From: Archangium gephyra
GTDB taxonomy: Bacteria > Myxococcota > Myxococcia > Myxococcales > Myxococcaceae
Reading direction: 5' to 3'
Length of the DNA stretch: 64,000 nt
NCBI RefSeq assembly: GCF_001027285.1
Contig: NZ_CP011509.1
Span: 8,394,501-8,458,500 of the forward strand
A program made the position numbers and the translations under genes. Of the stretch, positions 1-8,374 are shown piece after piece. The notes beneath the pieces were generated by a model. The model worked only from the letters and a program-made list of their open reading frames with translations, was not told the DNA's origin and searched no databases. Each line of letters starts with the position of its first letter. Position 1 is the stretch's first letter.

Positions 1-2
1 CC

Positions 3-2159
3 CTGGCCAGCACCCGCGGCGAGCTGGACGCCACGGCCCAGACGCTGGCCGAGACGCAGGCCACGCTCTCCGACACGCAGGGCCGCCTCTCCGCCACCGA
101 GGAGACGCTGTCCACCACGCAGGGCGAGCTGGAGGCCACCTCCCAGACGCTCGCGCAGACGCAGGCCACGCTCTCCCAGACCGAGGAGACGCTGTCCGCC
201 ACGCGCGGCGAGCTGGAGGCCACCTCCCAGACGCTCACCGAGACGCAGAACACGCTCGCCGAGACGCAGGCCACCCTGGCCGACACGCAGGGCCGTCTCT
301 CCGCCACCGAGGAGGCCCTGTCCTCCACCCGGGGTGAGCTGGACGCCACCGCGCAGTCGCTCGCCGAGACGCAGGCCACGCTGGCCGATACCCAGGGCCG
401 CCTCTCCGCCACCGAGGAGACGCTGGCCACCACGCGCGGCGAGCTGGAGGCCACCGCCCAGTCTCTGGCCGAGACGCAGGCCACGCTGACCGACACCCAG
501 GGCCACCTGGAGCAGACCCGGGAAGAGCTCGCCCGCACCGTGCAGGATCGCACGGATCGCGAGACGGAGCTGCAGGCCGCCAACGCGGAGCTCACCCGCA
601 TCAGCGGCGTCCTCCAGGAGACCGAGGCCCTCAAGACGGCCATGGAGGAGGAGCTCTCCGAGCAGCTCGGCCAGGTGCGCAACGAGCTGGCCGAGACGCA
701 GGGCGCCCTCGCCGCCACCCGCGAGGCGCTCGCGGGCGAGCAGGCCGCCCACGCGCAGAACCAGCAGCAGGCCGCCGCCACCCAGGCGGAGCTGGAGGCC
801 GCGCTCGGCCAGACGCGCGACCAGAACCAGGAGCTGGAGGAGCAGCTCTTCCTCACCAAGCAGGAGCTGGGCAGCCGCGTCGCCGAGGTCACCCAGCTCG
901 GCTCGCAGCTCGCCGAGTCCGAGGACGAGCGCCACCGCGTCGAGGAGCGCCTCAACGCGCTCACCGCCGAGTCCCAGCGCCGCATCGACTTCCTGGAGAA
1001 GGACGTCGCCGCCAAGGGCCAGGAGCTGTCGGACACGCTCCAGAAGCTCACCGGCGTGACGCAGGAGAAGGAGCGTCAGCGCGAGGCCCTCAGCCGCGAG
1101 GTGGCCGCCAAGACCGAGCAGCTCAAGCAGCTCGACGCCCGCCGTCAGCAGGACGCGGAGCAGGCCAAGCGCAACACCGACGAGCTCAACCGCCAGGCCG
1201 CCGCCCTCAACACCGAGCTGGAGAACGCGCGCAAGCAGCTCGCCGCGCGGGAGGAACAGCTCCGCGTCGCGGGCAACAACCAGACGAAGCTGCTGTCGGA
1301 TCGCGACGGGCTGGCCCACCAGCTCGCCGAGGCCCAGGCACAGCTCCAGGCGCTCCAGCAGGCCCAGTCCCAGGAGCGCAACGAGGCCAAGCGCGCCGCG
1401 GACGACCTGGCCGCGAAGCTGTCCCGCGCCGAGGCCCGCGCCACCCAGCTCACCCAGGAGGTGCAGACCCGCGCCGCCGAGGCCGACGCCAAGGTCAAGG
1501 AGGCCCAGACGCAGCTCGCCGCCCGGGCCAAGAAGATCCAGGAGCTGGAGCTCGCCGTGGAGAACGCGGCCGGTGCCAAGACCCGCGTGGAGAAGGACCT
1601 CAACGCGAAGGTGGCCGCCGCCGACGCCAAGGCCGCCGACGCCGCCACGAAGCTCGCCGCCGCCGCCAAGGAGCGCAAGGACCTGGAGGCTCGTCAGGCC
1701 AAGGAGCTCGAGGAGCTGGCCAACCGCCAGAAGGCGGAGCTGGAGCGCCGCGATGCCCTGAAGGCCCAGGAGATCGCCCGCCTGCAGCAGTCGGTGCAGG
1801 AGAAGAGCAAGGCCCTCAAGGTCGCCGAGCTGGAGCTGGCCCGCTTCAAGACGAAGTCGCCCTCCTCCCCTGGCACCGCGACCGCGAAGTCCACCGCCAC
1901 GGCCAAGCCCCTGGCGGACGAGGACGACAGCGTGCTCACCACGCAGATGAACACCATCGTCCCCGCCGCTCCGGCCAAGGCCGCTCGTCCCGCCGCCAAG
2001 AACACCGTGGCCAAGAAGCCCGCCGCGGCCCCTCCCCCCGTCGAGGAGGAGGAGCAGGGCCCCACTGACCGCACCGTGGTCATGCAGATCCCCACGGGTC
2101 CGGGCGGTGCCGCGGACGAGGCCGACTGGACCTCGCTCGTGGACGAGCTCGACAAGTAG
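3..2159 (+). CDS. Long coiled-coil protein, 3' part (gene starts before the window)
   Basis: The reading frame is open from the first bases to TAG at 2157-2159, so the gene is cut by the window edge; at least 718 codons are visible. The first ~175 residues are perfect heptads of the form T-x-x-x-L-x-x, and nearly all the rest up to about residue 620 is charged Ala/Glu/Gln/Lys-rich coiled coil. The tail is Pro/Ala-rich and ends in an acidic segment finishing DELDK. There is no membrane segment or enzyme motif. The architecture resembles the coiled-coil halves of the myxobacterial motility proteins AglZ and FrzS, which carry an N-terminal receiver domain, but that domain would lie outside the window, so identity is not established. 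A structural or scaffold role is inferred. Confidence 0.75.
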   Translation: MASTRGELDATAQTLAETQATLSDTQGRLSATEETLSTTQGELEATSQTLAQTQATLSQTEETLSATRGELEATSQTLTETQNTLAETQATLADTQGRLSATEEALSSTRGELDATAQSLAETQATLADTQGRLSATEETLATTRGELEATAQSLAETQATLTDTQGHLEQTREELARTVQDRTDRETELQAANAELTRISGVLQETEALKTAMEEELSEQLGQVRNELAETQGALAATREALAGEQAAHAQNQQQAAATQAELEAALGQTRDQNQELEEQLFLTKQELGSRVAEVTQLGSQLAESEDERHRVEERLNALTAESQRRIDFLEKDVAAKGQELSDTLQKLTGVTQEKERQREALSREVAAKTEQLKQLDARRQQDAEQAKRNTDELNRQAAALNTELENARKQLAAREEQLRVAGNNQTKLLSDRDGLAHQLAEAQAQLQALQQAQSQERNEAKRAADDLAAKLSRAEARATQLTQEVQTRAAEADAKVKEAQTQLAARAKKIQELELAVENAAGAKTRVEKDLNAKVAAADAKAADAATKLAAAAKERKDLEARQAKELEELANRQKAELERRDALKAQEIARLQQSVQEKSKALKVAELELARFKTKSPSSPGTATAKSTATAKPLADEDDSVLTTQMNTIVPAAPAKAARPAAKNTVAKKPAAAPPPVEEEEQGPTDRTVVMQIPTGPGGAADEADWTSLVDELDK
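12..536 (+). repeat. 25 tandem heptad-coding (21-bp) units inside the coiled-coil gene
   Basis: Positions 12-536 encode 25 consecutive seven-residue units, each starting with Thr and with Leu at the fifth position. They fall into a higher-order period of mostly five units (105 bp) starting TRGELDA or TRGELEA. One block is a unit short and one is a unit long, as expected from slippage or unequal exchange in 21-bp steps. The array certainly continues to the left of the window or begins close to it. Confidence 0.9.
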
Positions 2160-2243
2160 TGTGGTTCACCGGCCGCGCGTGGCTCCCCTGCCGCGCGCGG
2201 CCGAAGTCCGCTGACAGGAGGACCCTCCGGGGCCGAGCGCGAG

Positions 2244-2270
2244 CAACTGGTCCGACTGTCGGACCAGTTG
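2244..2270. terminator. Perfect 12-bp hairpin between convergent genes
   Basis: CAACTGGTCCGA at 2244-2255 is repeated as its exact reverse complement at 2259-2270 with a 3-nt loop. It sits between the end of the coiled-coil gene and the end of the small minus-strand gene, so it could end transcription from both sides. There is no clear T tract, so a Rho-assisted or pausing role is also possible. Confidence 0.6.
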
Positions 2271-2319
2271 GTGACGAGCGCGGCCGGGAGGTGTCTCGGG
2301 TCGAGCGACGACGGACGGC

Positions 2320-2538
2320 TCAGAGCGCGGCGCGCGCCTGGCGGACGAGGTCCTTGAACTCGACGGTGGCGACCACCTCGCGCAAGGACACCCGGGTGCC
2401 ACGGGTCTGGGCCTGCAAGCGGGCCTGCTGCCAGCGATGCCGCATGGTCCGGGTGGCGACGTAGGCCAGCAGCAGCACGAAGGCTCCCGGAATCAGGGCC
2501 ACCGCCACCACGAGCACCATGCGCAACAACCAGGACAT
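2320..2538 (-). CDS. Small single-pass membrane protein (72 aa), unknown function
   Basis: The ATG at 2538 is preceded by a good GGAGG ribosome site, and the frame ends in TGA at 2320. The protein has one hydrophobic segment (about residues 5-28), then a short basic, Gln/Arg-rich cytoplasmic tail to residue 72. The open frame reaches much further upstream on this strand but overlaps the MoxR and glnE genes antisense, so only the short version is taken as real. It faces the coiled-coil gene convergently and is divergent from the MoxR gene. I do not recognise the family. Confidence 0.6.
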   Translation of the reverse strand: MSWLLRMVLVVAVALIPGAFVLLLAYVATRTMRHRWQQARLQAQTRGTRVSLREVVATVEFKDLVRQARAAL

Positions 2539-2724
2539 GACCGCCGCCTCCCCGCTACGAATGCGCGGCTCTATTGCACGTCGCGTGCCCATTGTGGGGA
2601 AATAATTTCTCAAGTTGTTCCGGCCACTTGCACAGCGAGCAACCGGCACGGGGGCGTGGAGAGGGCTGGAGGTCTGGCATTTTTGCCGCAGTGGCCTGAA
2701 AACCCTTCGGTTAAGTTGAGGAGC

Positions 2725-3666
2725 GTGAACACCCCCTCCCCTTCGACCCAAGCCCACATCCTGAGCAGCGTGGAGGACGCGGAGACGCGCCTCGAGCAGG
2801 TGGGATATCTGGCCTCTCCGGAGATCGCGACCGCGAGTTTCCTGGCGGATCGGCTGCAGAAACCCATCCTGGTGGAGGGACCGGCGGGGGTGGGCAAGAC
2901 GGAGCTGGCCCGGGCGCTGGGACAGGCCCTGGGGCGCGAGTTCATCCGCCTGCAGTGCTACGAGGGCCTGGACGAGGCGAAGGCGCTCTACGAGTGGGAG
3001 TACGCCAAGCAGCTGCTCTACACCCAGCTCCTGAAGGACAAGATCGGGGAGATGGTGCAGGGGACGTCGACGCTGAGCGAGGCGGCGGACCGGCTGGCGA
3101 CGAGCGACGCGGTGTTCTTCTCGGAGCGCTTCCTGCTGCCGAGGCCGGTGCTGAAGTCGCTGCTGTCGGACAAGCCGGCGCTGCTGCTGGTGGATGAGAT
3201 CGACAAGGCGGATCCGGAGTTCGAGGCCTTCCTGCTGGAGGTGCTGTCGGACAACGCGGTGACGATTCCGGAGCTGGGGACGTTCAAGGCGAAGCACATC
3301 CCGCGGGTGGTGCTGACGTCGAACAACGCGCGGGAGCTGTCGGACGCGTTGAAGAGACGGTGCCTGCACCTGCACATCGACTTCCCGGACCGGGAGCGGG
3401 AGCTGAAGATCATCCGCAAGCGGCTGCCGGAGGTGTCGAGGACGCTGTCGGAGCAGGTGGTGGAGGCGGTGGCGGCGATCCGGAAGCTGGACCTGAAGAA
3501 GGCGCCGTCGATCAGCGAGACGCTGGACTGGGTGCAGAGCCTGGCGTTGCTGAACGCGGAGTCGCTGACGGCGGACATGGTGGCGGCGACGTTGAACCTG
3601 GTGCTGAAGCACGAGGGTGACATCGAGAAGGCGAAGAGCAACCTGGCGCAGATCGCACAGGCCTGA
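2725..3666 (+). CDS. MoxR-family AAA+ ATPase
   Basis: This 313-residue AAA+ protein has Walker A GPAGVGKTE near residue 52 and Walker B LLLVDEIDKAD near residue 153. A sensor-1 type stretch VVLTSNNARELSDALKRR follows near 195. MoxR ATPases act as chaperones that help assemble or activate metal-dependent or large protein complexes, usually with a VWA-domain partner encoded next door. No VWA gene is visible here, since glnE follows. The GTG at 2725 was chosen because a GAGG site precedes it and the family begins near this point; the open frame reaches 2437 but that part has no MoxR character. Confidence 0.85.
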   Translation: MNTPSPSTQAHILSSVEDAETRLEQVGYLASPEIATASFLADRLQKPILVEGPAGVGKTELARALGQALGREFIRLQCYEGLDEAKALYEWEYAKQLLYTQLLKDKIGEMVQGTSTLSEAADRLATSDAVFFSERFLLPRPVLKSLLSDKPALLLVDEIDKADPEFEAFLLEVLSDNAVTIPELGTFKAKHIPRVVLTSNNARELSDALKRRCLHLHIDFPDRERELKIIRKRLPEVSRTLSEQVVEAVAAIRKLDLKKAPSISETLDWVQSLALLNAESLTADMVAATLNLVLKHEGDIEKAKSNLAQIAQA

Positions 3667-3695
3667 GCCAAACAAACACCCCAGCCAGACAAACA

Positions 3696-3795
3696 CCCCT
3701 CTCCCCCCGGGAGAGGGACGGGGTGAGGGTGCCAGGATCCCAGGTTGAGCCTGTGTAAACCCCCTCTCCCTCTGGGAGAGGGCTGGGGTGAGGGT
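3696..3795 (+). repeat. Dimeric palindromic intergenic repeat, copy A
   Basis: Two units, each a CCCTCTCCC / GGGAGAGGG palindrome followed by GGGGTGAGGGT, are separated by about 35 bp of less conserved sequence. It fills the gap between the MoxR gene and glnE and ends 4 bp before the glnE ATG. The same arrangement recurs at 13820, 14224 (inverted) and 19374, with a single unit at 20558. It looks like a REP/BIME-type element. Confidence 0.85.
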
Positions 3796-3799
3796 CGAG

Positions 3800-6700
3800 A
3801 TGACCTGGACCGAGGAGACGCTGAGGGCGGAGGGCTTCGAGAACCCGAAGCGAGCGGCCAAGGAACTCTCGGCGCTCTCGGCGGAACTGGGAACCCCGGC
3901 CGCGGAGCGAATCCACGAGGCCGCGAAGCGAACCTCGGAGCCCGACGAGCTCATCGCGGCCTTCGAGCGGATCCGCGAAGGCCTGCGAGGGCTCCCAGAG
4001 ACCCCCCTCACCCGCCTGTTGGACTGGCTCCCCGCGGTCCTCCACGCGAGCACCTTCGTGCCGCGACTGCTGACCACGAGGCCCGGGCTGCTGCGCTGGC
4101 TGGCGGGCTCCCGAACACTTACCCGAGAAAAACCCCGGGAGCACTACCGCCGGGAGGCGCTATGCGCCACGCGCCGCATCGCCCCGACGGACGCGGAGGG
4201 CCTGTACCGCCGCCTGCGCCGCTACAAGTACCGGGAGCTGCTGCGCCTCATGGTGCGCGACGCGACCCTGCGAGCCCCCATGTCGGAGCTCGGCCGGGAG
4301 CAGACGGCCCTGTCCGAGGCGCTCATCGGAGCGGCCCTCTCCTGGGCTGAGCGCTCCCTCCAGACGAAGTACGGGACACCCGACACGCCGGGCTTCTGCA
4401 TCCTGGGGATGGGGAAGCTGGGCGGAGAGGATCTCAACTTCAGCTCGGACGTGGATCTCATCTACCTGTACCGGGCGGACGGACACACGACGGGGGGCAC
4501 CTCGGGCTCACTGCCCACGGTGCAGTACTACACGCGGCTGGGCGAGGCGGTGACGCAGGCGCTGACGAAGGTGACGGCGGAGGGCTTCTGCTACCGGGTG
4601 GACCTGAACCTGCGCCCTCAAGGCCGAGCGGGGGCGATGGTCCTCTCCCTGCCGGCCTCGCTGGCGTACTACGAGACCTTCGGGCGCATGTGGGAACGGG
4701 CGGCGCTCACGAAGGCGCGGGCGGTGGCGGGAGACGCGACGCTCGCGGAGGAGCTGCTGAGCGAGCTGGGGCCGTTCATCTGGCGGCGGAGCCTGGATCT
4801 GTCGGCGGTGGACGGGCTGCGAGACCTGAAGGCGCAGATCGACATGCGCGGCAAGGCGAGCGCGGATGACGTGAAGCTGGGCCCGGGGGGAATCCGCGAG
4901 GTGGAGTTCTTCGTCAACGCGCTCCAGCTGTTGCAGGGAGGCAAGGACCCGAGCCTGCGCGAGCCGAGGACGATGAGGGCACTGCGCAAGCTGGAGCGAG
5001 CGGGCTTCGTCTCGGGGCCGGACGCGGACGCGCTGGAGGAGGCATACGTCTTCCTGCGCCGGGTGGAGAACCGGCTGCAGATGCTGGAGGAGCGGCAGAC
5101 GCAGGCGCTGCCCACGGGCGAGCGGGAGAGGCGCCGGCTGGCCACCTCGCTGGGCCACGCGGACTGGGAGACCTTCCGGGCCGAGCTGGAGCGGCACCGG
5201 CGCTTCGTGCTGGAGGCCTTCAACACGCTCCTGGGGCAGACGGCGAGGGACGAGGTCCCCGACGAGCCACTGCTGGCGCTCGCGCTGGACGCGGACCTGC
5301 CACCGGAGCAACGCCAGGTGGCGCTGTCGCAGCGGGGCTTCGAGGACCCCGAGCGGGCACTCGCCGAGCTGGAGCGGCTGGCGCGGGTACCCCACTCGCC
5401 CTTCACGGATGGAGGCTCGGGGGTGAAGGCGGTGCGGCTGCTGTCGGAGCTGGCGCAGACGCCGGACCCGGACCAGGCGCTGCTGCACTTCTCGGACTTC
5501 CTCGCGCGGCTGCACCAGCCCGAGGGCTACCTGCGGCTGCTCACGGGCATGCCGAGGGCGAGCCGCCGCCTCTTCAACCTCTTCGGGCAGAGCGACTACC
5601 TCTCGCGCATCTTCCTGCGGCACCCGGAGCTGCTGGACGCCCTGGTGCAGGCGCAGCTGGACGAGGCGAACAAGTCCACCGAGCGCATCCGCCAGGAGCT
5701 GGGGGCCCGGCTGGCGCGGCACCCGGACGCGGAGGCGAAGCACGGGGCGATGCCGCGCTTCAAGAACGAGGAGGTGCTGCGCATCGGGCTCAACGACATC
5801 GGGGGAGACCTGTCGGTGCCAGAGGTGGCGCGGCAGCTCACGGCGGTGGCGGACGCCATCCTCGACGAGTGCCTCTTCCTGGCCCTGGAGGAGCAGCGCG
5901 AGCGCTACGGCCTGCCGCTGGACGCGAGCGGGCAGCGCGAGGGGCTGGTGGTCATCGCCATGGGCAAGCTGGGCGGGTACGAGCTGGGCTACCACTCGGA
6001 CCTGGACCTCATCTTCGTCTACAGCGGCAACGGCCAGGCGGACACGAGCGGAGGCAGTCGCGGCGCCGTCACCCACCACGAGTACTTCGCCAAGGCCGTG
6101 CAGCGGCTCATGACGCTGCTCCAGGTGCAGCTGCGCGAGGGGCACCTCTACAAGATCGACGCGCGGCTGAGGCCCTCGGGAAACCAGGGCGCGCTGGTGG
6201 TGAGCCAGGATGCCCTGCGCGAGCACCACCAGAAGCGGGCACAACTCTGGGAGCGACAGGCGCTCATCAAGGCCCGGCCGGCCGCGGGAGACGCGGTGCG
6301 CTTCCGTACCGTGCGGGACGAGGTGCTCGCCCCGCTCGTCTACGAGCGTCCCCTGCCCCCGGACGCGGCGGCGGAGATCGACCGGCTGCGCACGCGCATG
6401 GAGCGCGAGCTGGCCCACGAGAACGCCCACCAGCTCAACCCGAAGCTGGGCCAGGGCGGGCTGGTGGACGTGGAGTTCACCGTCCAGTACCTGCAACTGG
6501 TGCACGGCCGGGAGCACCCGCGCGTGCGCGGCACCCACACGCTGGCCGCGCTGGAGGGACTCCAGGCCGAGGGCCTCCTGCCCCCCGAGGACGCCGAGGC
6601 GCTGCGCCAGGGCTACCTCTTCCTGCGCCGGGTGGAGAACCGGCTGCGGCTCGTGCACGCCAGCTCCCTGGCCCACATGCCCACCGGTGGCCGGCCCCTG

Positions 6701-6832
6701 GCACAGCTCGCGCGCCGGCTGGGAGTGCTCGGCACCGAGCCGGGAGAAACGTTCCTCGCCCAATACAGAGCCAGCGCCGCCCGCGTGCGGGACGTGTATG
6801 CTCGCGTCCTTCGCGCCCCACGCTCAGTCTGA
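3800..6832 (+). CDS. glnE: Bifunctional glutamine synthetase adenylyltransferase / adenylyl-removing enzyme
   Basis: GlnE controls nitrogen assimilation by adding AMP to, and removing it from, the active-site Tyr of glutamine synthetase in response to the PII signal. The 1,010-residue length fits the family. The two nucleotidyltransferase halves are both visible: GMGKLGGEDLNFSSDVDL near residue 202 (adenylyl-removing half) and AMGKLGGYELGYHSDLDL near 719 (adenylylating half), each with the G-x-x-x-D-x-D metal site intact. Helical linker regions with repeated FLRRVENRL motifs follow each half. The ATG at 3800 is preferred; an in-frame GTG at 3788 lies inside the upstream palindromic repeat. 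Confidence 0.95.
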   Translation: MTWTEETLRAEGFENPKRAAKELSALSAELGTPAAERIHEAAKRTSEPDELIAAFERIREGLRGLPETPLTRLLDWLPAVLHASTFVPRLLTTRPGLLRWLAGSRTLTREKPREHYRREALCATRRIAPTDAEGLYRRLRRYKYRELLRLMVRDATLRAPMSELGREQTALSEALIGAALSWAERSLQTKYGTPDTPGFCILGMGKLGGEDLNFSSDVDLIYLYRADGHTTGGTSGSLPTVQYYTRLGEAVTQALTKVTAEGFCYRVDLNLRPQGRAGAMVLSLPASLAYYETFGRMWERAALTKARAVAGDATLAEELLSELGPFIWRRSLDLSAVDGLRDLKAQIDMRGKASADDVKLGPGGIREVEFFVNALQLLQGGKDPSLREPRTMRALRKLERAGFVSGPDADALEEAYVFLRRVENRLQMLEERQTQALPTGERERRRLATSLGHADWETFRAELERHRRFVLEAFNTLLGQTARDEVPDEPLLALALDADLPPEQRQVALSQRGFEDPERALAELERLARVPHSPFTDGGSGVKAVRLLSELAQTPDPDQALLHFSDFLARLHQPEGYLRLLTGMPRASRRLFNLFGQSDYLSRIFLRHPELLDALVQAQLDEANKSTERIRQELGARLARHPDAEAKHGAMPRFKNEEVLRIGLNDIGGDLSVPEVARQLTAVADAILDECLFLALEEQRERYGLPLDASGQREGLVVIAMGKLGGYELGYHSDLDLIFVYSGNGQADTSGGSRGAVTHHEYFAKAVQRLMTLLQVQLREGHLYKIDARLRPSGNQGALVVSQDALREHHQKRAQLWERQALIKARPAAGDAVRFRTVRDEVLAPLVYERPLPPDAAAEIDRLRTRMERELAHENAHQLNPKLGQGGLVDVEFTVQYLQLVHGREHPRVRGTHTLAALEGLQAEGLLPPEDAEALRQGYLFLRRVENRLRLVHASSLAHMPTGGRPLAQLARRLGVLGTEPGETFLAQYRASAARVRDVYARVLRAPRSV

Positions 6833-6844
6833 GTCCCCCTGCCC

Positions 6845-8266
6845 GTGCTGCTGAAGCAACGCTTTCAAATCCTCCGGCCCCTCGAAGAGATGGAAGTGGC
6901 CCTGGTGCGCGCGGCGGTGGACTCGCCCTCGCTGCTGGACTCGCGCGAGGAGGCCGTGCTGCGCACCGCCCTGTCCCTGGCGCGCCTCTACAAGCTGCGC
7001 CACGAGGGCCATGACCACTCCCTGGAGACGTGGACGGCGCCCCTGCGCGAGGACGTGACGCGGAGGCTCGGCCCGGTGCTGCTCGGCGGGCGCCGCATCA
7101 CCCGGGACCAGTTGGTGCCACACGTGCGCGACCTGCGCGCCCCGGTGCTCAAGCTGCGCGACGAGCTCGTCCACCACCTGCACGGGCGCGTCCCCGAGGA
7201 CGTGCTCCACCGCGAGCTGCGGCACAAGTCGCTGGTGGTGGTGGCCGGTGGCGGAGGCGGCGTGGCCTACGTGTACCTGGGCGTCATGAGCCTGCTGGAC
7301 GAGCACGGCCTCAAGCCGTCGTTGCTGGCGGGCACCTCCATGGGCGCCATCCTGATGCTGATGCGCTCGCGCATGGCGCGCTTCGATCAGGGCGAGCTGG
7401 TGAGCATCATCCGCAGCCTCTCCTGGCGGAAGCTCTTCCGCTTCATCTCCACGGAGAACCGCTACGGGCTGCCCGCGGCGCTGCGGCTGTTCCTGCGCTC
7501 GGGCCTGGGCCGCTACTTCAACACGGGGCCGGGCCTACCCGAGTCGGGTCTGCGGCTGAAGGACCTGCCGGTGCCGATGATCGTCGCGGTGGGCGGCATC
7601 CGTCGGGGCATGCTGCCCAGGCCGCTCGAGTACTACGAGCGCCTGCTGGGCACGAGCCCGGTGAGCCTGCTCAGCCCCACGGGCGTGGCGCGCCGCATCC
7701 AGGCGGTGATGGGCACGCTCGCCGAGTTCTTCACCCGGCCGGAGATCATGGTGAGGCTCCACCTCGGCGCGGACGAGACGACGGCGGGGTTCGATGCCAT
7801 CGACGCGGCGGGCTTCTCCTCCTCGCTGCCCGGCGTCATCCACTACGACATGCTGCGCGACGACGCGCACATGCGCGGCCTGCTGGACGGGATGATGGAG
7901 GAGCAGGGCATCTTCCGGCTGCTGGACGGCGGGCTGGTGGACAACCTCCCGGTGAAGGCGGCCTGGAAGGCGGTGCACCACGGCAACATCGGCACGCGCA
8001 ACGCCTTCTTCCTCGCGCTCGACGGCTTCGCGCCCAAGCTGACCACCCCCTTCTGGCTGCCCCTGCAGCGGCTCGCCGCCATGACGGTGGCGCCCAACCT
8101 CCCCTACGCCCACCTCGTCAAACGCTTCGGCACCACCCTCTCCCCCCTGGAGCTGGTGCCTTCCGTTCAGTTGGCGACCAAGGCCATGCACTACGGCCGC
8201 AAGCAGCTCGGCGCGGACATGCCCTTCCTCTCCCGCATGTTGTCGCCTCTTCCCCACCTGGGGTGA
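6845..8266 (+). CDS. Patatin-like phospholipase
   Basis: This is a serine lipid acyl hydrolase of the patatin family. The oxyanion-hole glycine stretch is at residues 135-139, the nucleophile motif GTSMG has Ser at about 165, and the catalytic Asp is in DGGLVDN near residue 360. The first ~125 residues are a helical domain not typical of plant patatins. There is no signal peptide, so it is probably cytoplasmic or membrane-associated. The gene starts with GTG 12 bp after glnE and is probably co-transcribed with it. The natural substrate cannot be told from the sequence. Confidence 0.85.
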   Translation: MLLKQRFQILRPLEEMEVALVRAAVDSPSLLDSREEAVLRTALSLARLYKLRHEGHDHSLETWTAPLREDVTRRLGPVLLGGRRITRDQLVPHVRDLRAPVLKLRDELVHHLHGRVPEDVLHRELRHKSLVVVAGGGGGVAYVYLGVMSLLDEHGLKPSLLAGTSMGAILMLMRSRMARFDQGELVSIIRSLSWRKLFRFISTENRYGLPAALRLFLRSGLGRYFNTGPGLPESGLRLKDLPVPMIVAVGGIRRGMLPRPLEYYERLLGTSPVSLLSPTGVARRIQAVMGTLAEFFTRPEIMVRLHLGADETTAGFDAIDAAGFSSSLPGVIHYDMLRDDAHMRGLLDGMMEEQGIFRLLDGGLVDNLPVKAAWKAVHHGNIGTRNAFFLALDGFAPKLTTPFWLPLQRLAAMTVAPNLPYAHLVKRFGTTLSPLELVPSVQLATKAMHYGRKQLGADMPFLSRMLSPLPHLG

Positions 8267-8374
8267 CGGCCGTCACCCGCGACGCCCTCTCCATCGCCGT
8301 CTGACGGGCCCCCGAGCAGCCAGGGGACTCTTGGCGTGCCGGAAGGGGGGCAAATCGGCTAGAAGTACGAGTCG

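Noticed and set aside
12-536. Possible CRISPR array, because of the regular short repeats at the window start
   Set aside because: The 21-bp periodicity is in frame and encodes heptads, and there are no unique spacers between repeats.
2675-2690. Possible sigma-54 promoter (TGGCATTTTTGC) upstream of the MoxR gene
   Set aside because: The distance between GG and GC is 7 bp rather than the required 10.
2539-4077. Upstream extension of the small minus-strand gene at 2320-2538
   Set aside because: The extension runs antisense through the MoxR ATPase and glnE; only the last 72 codons have their own ribosome site and a membrane helix.
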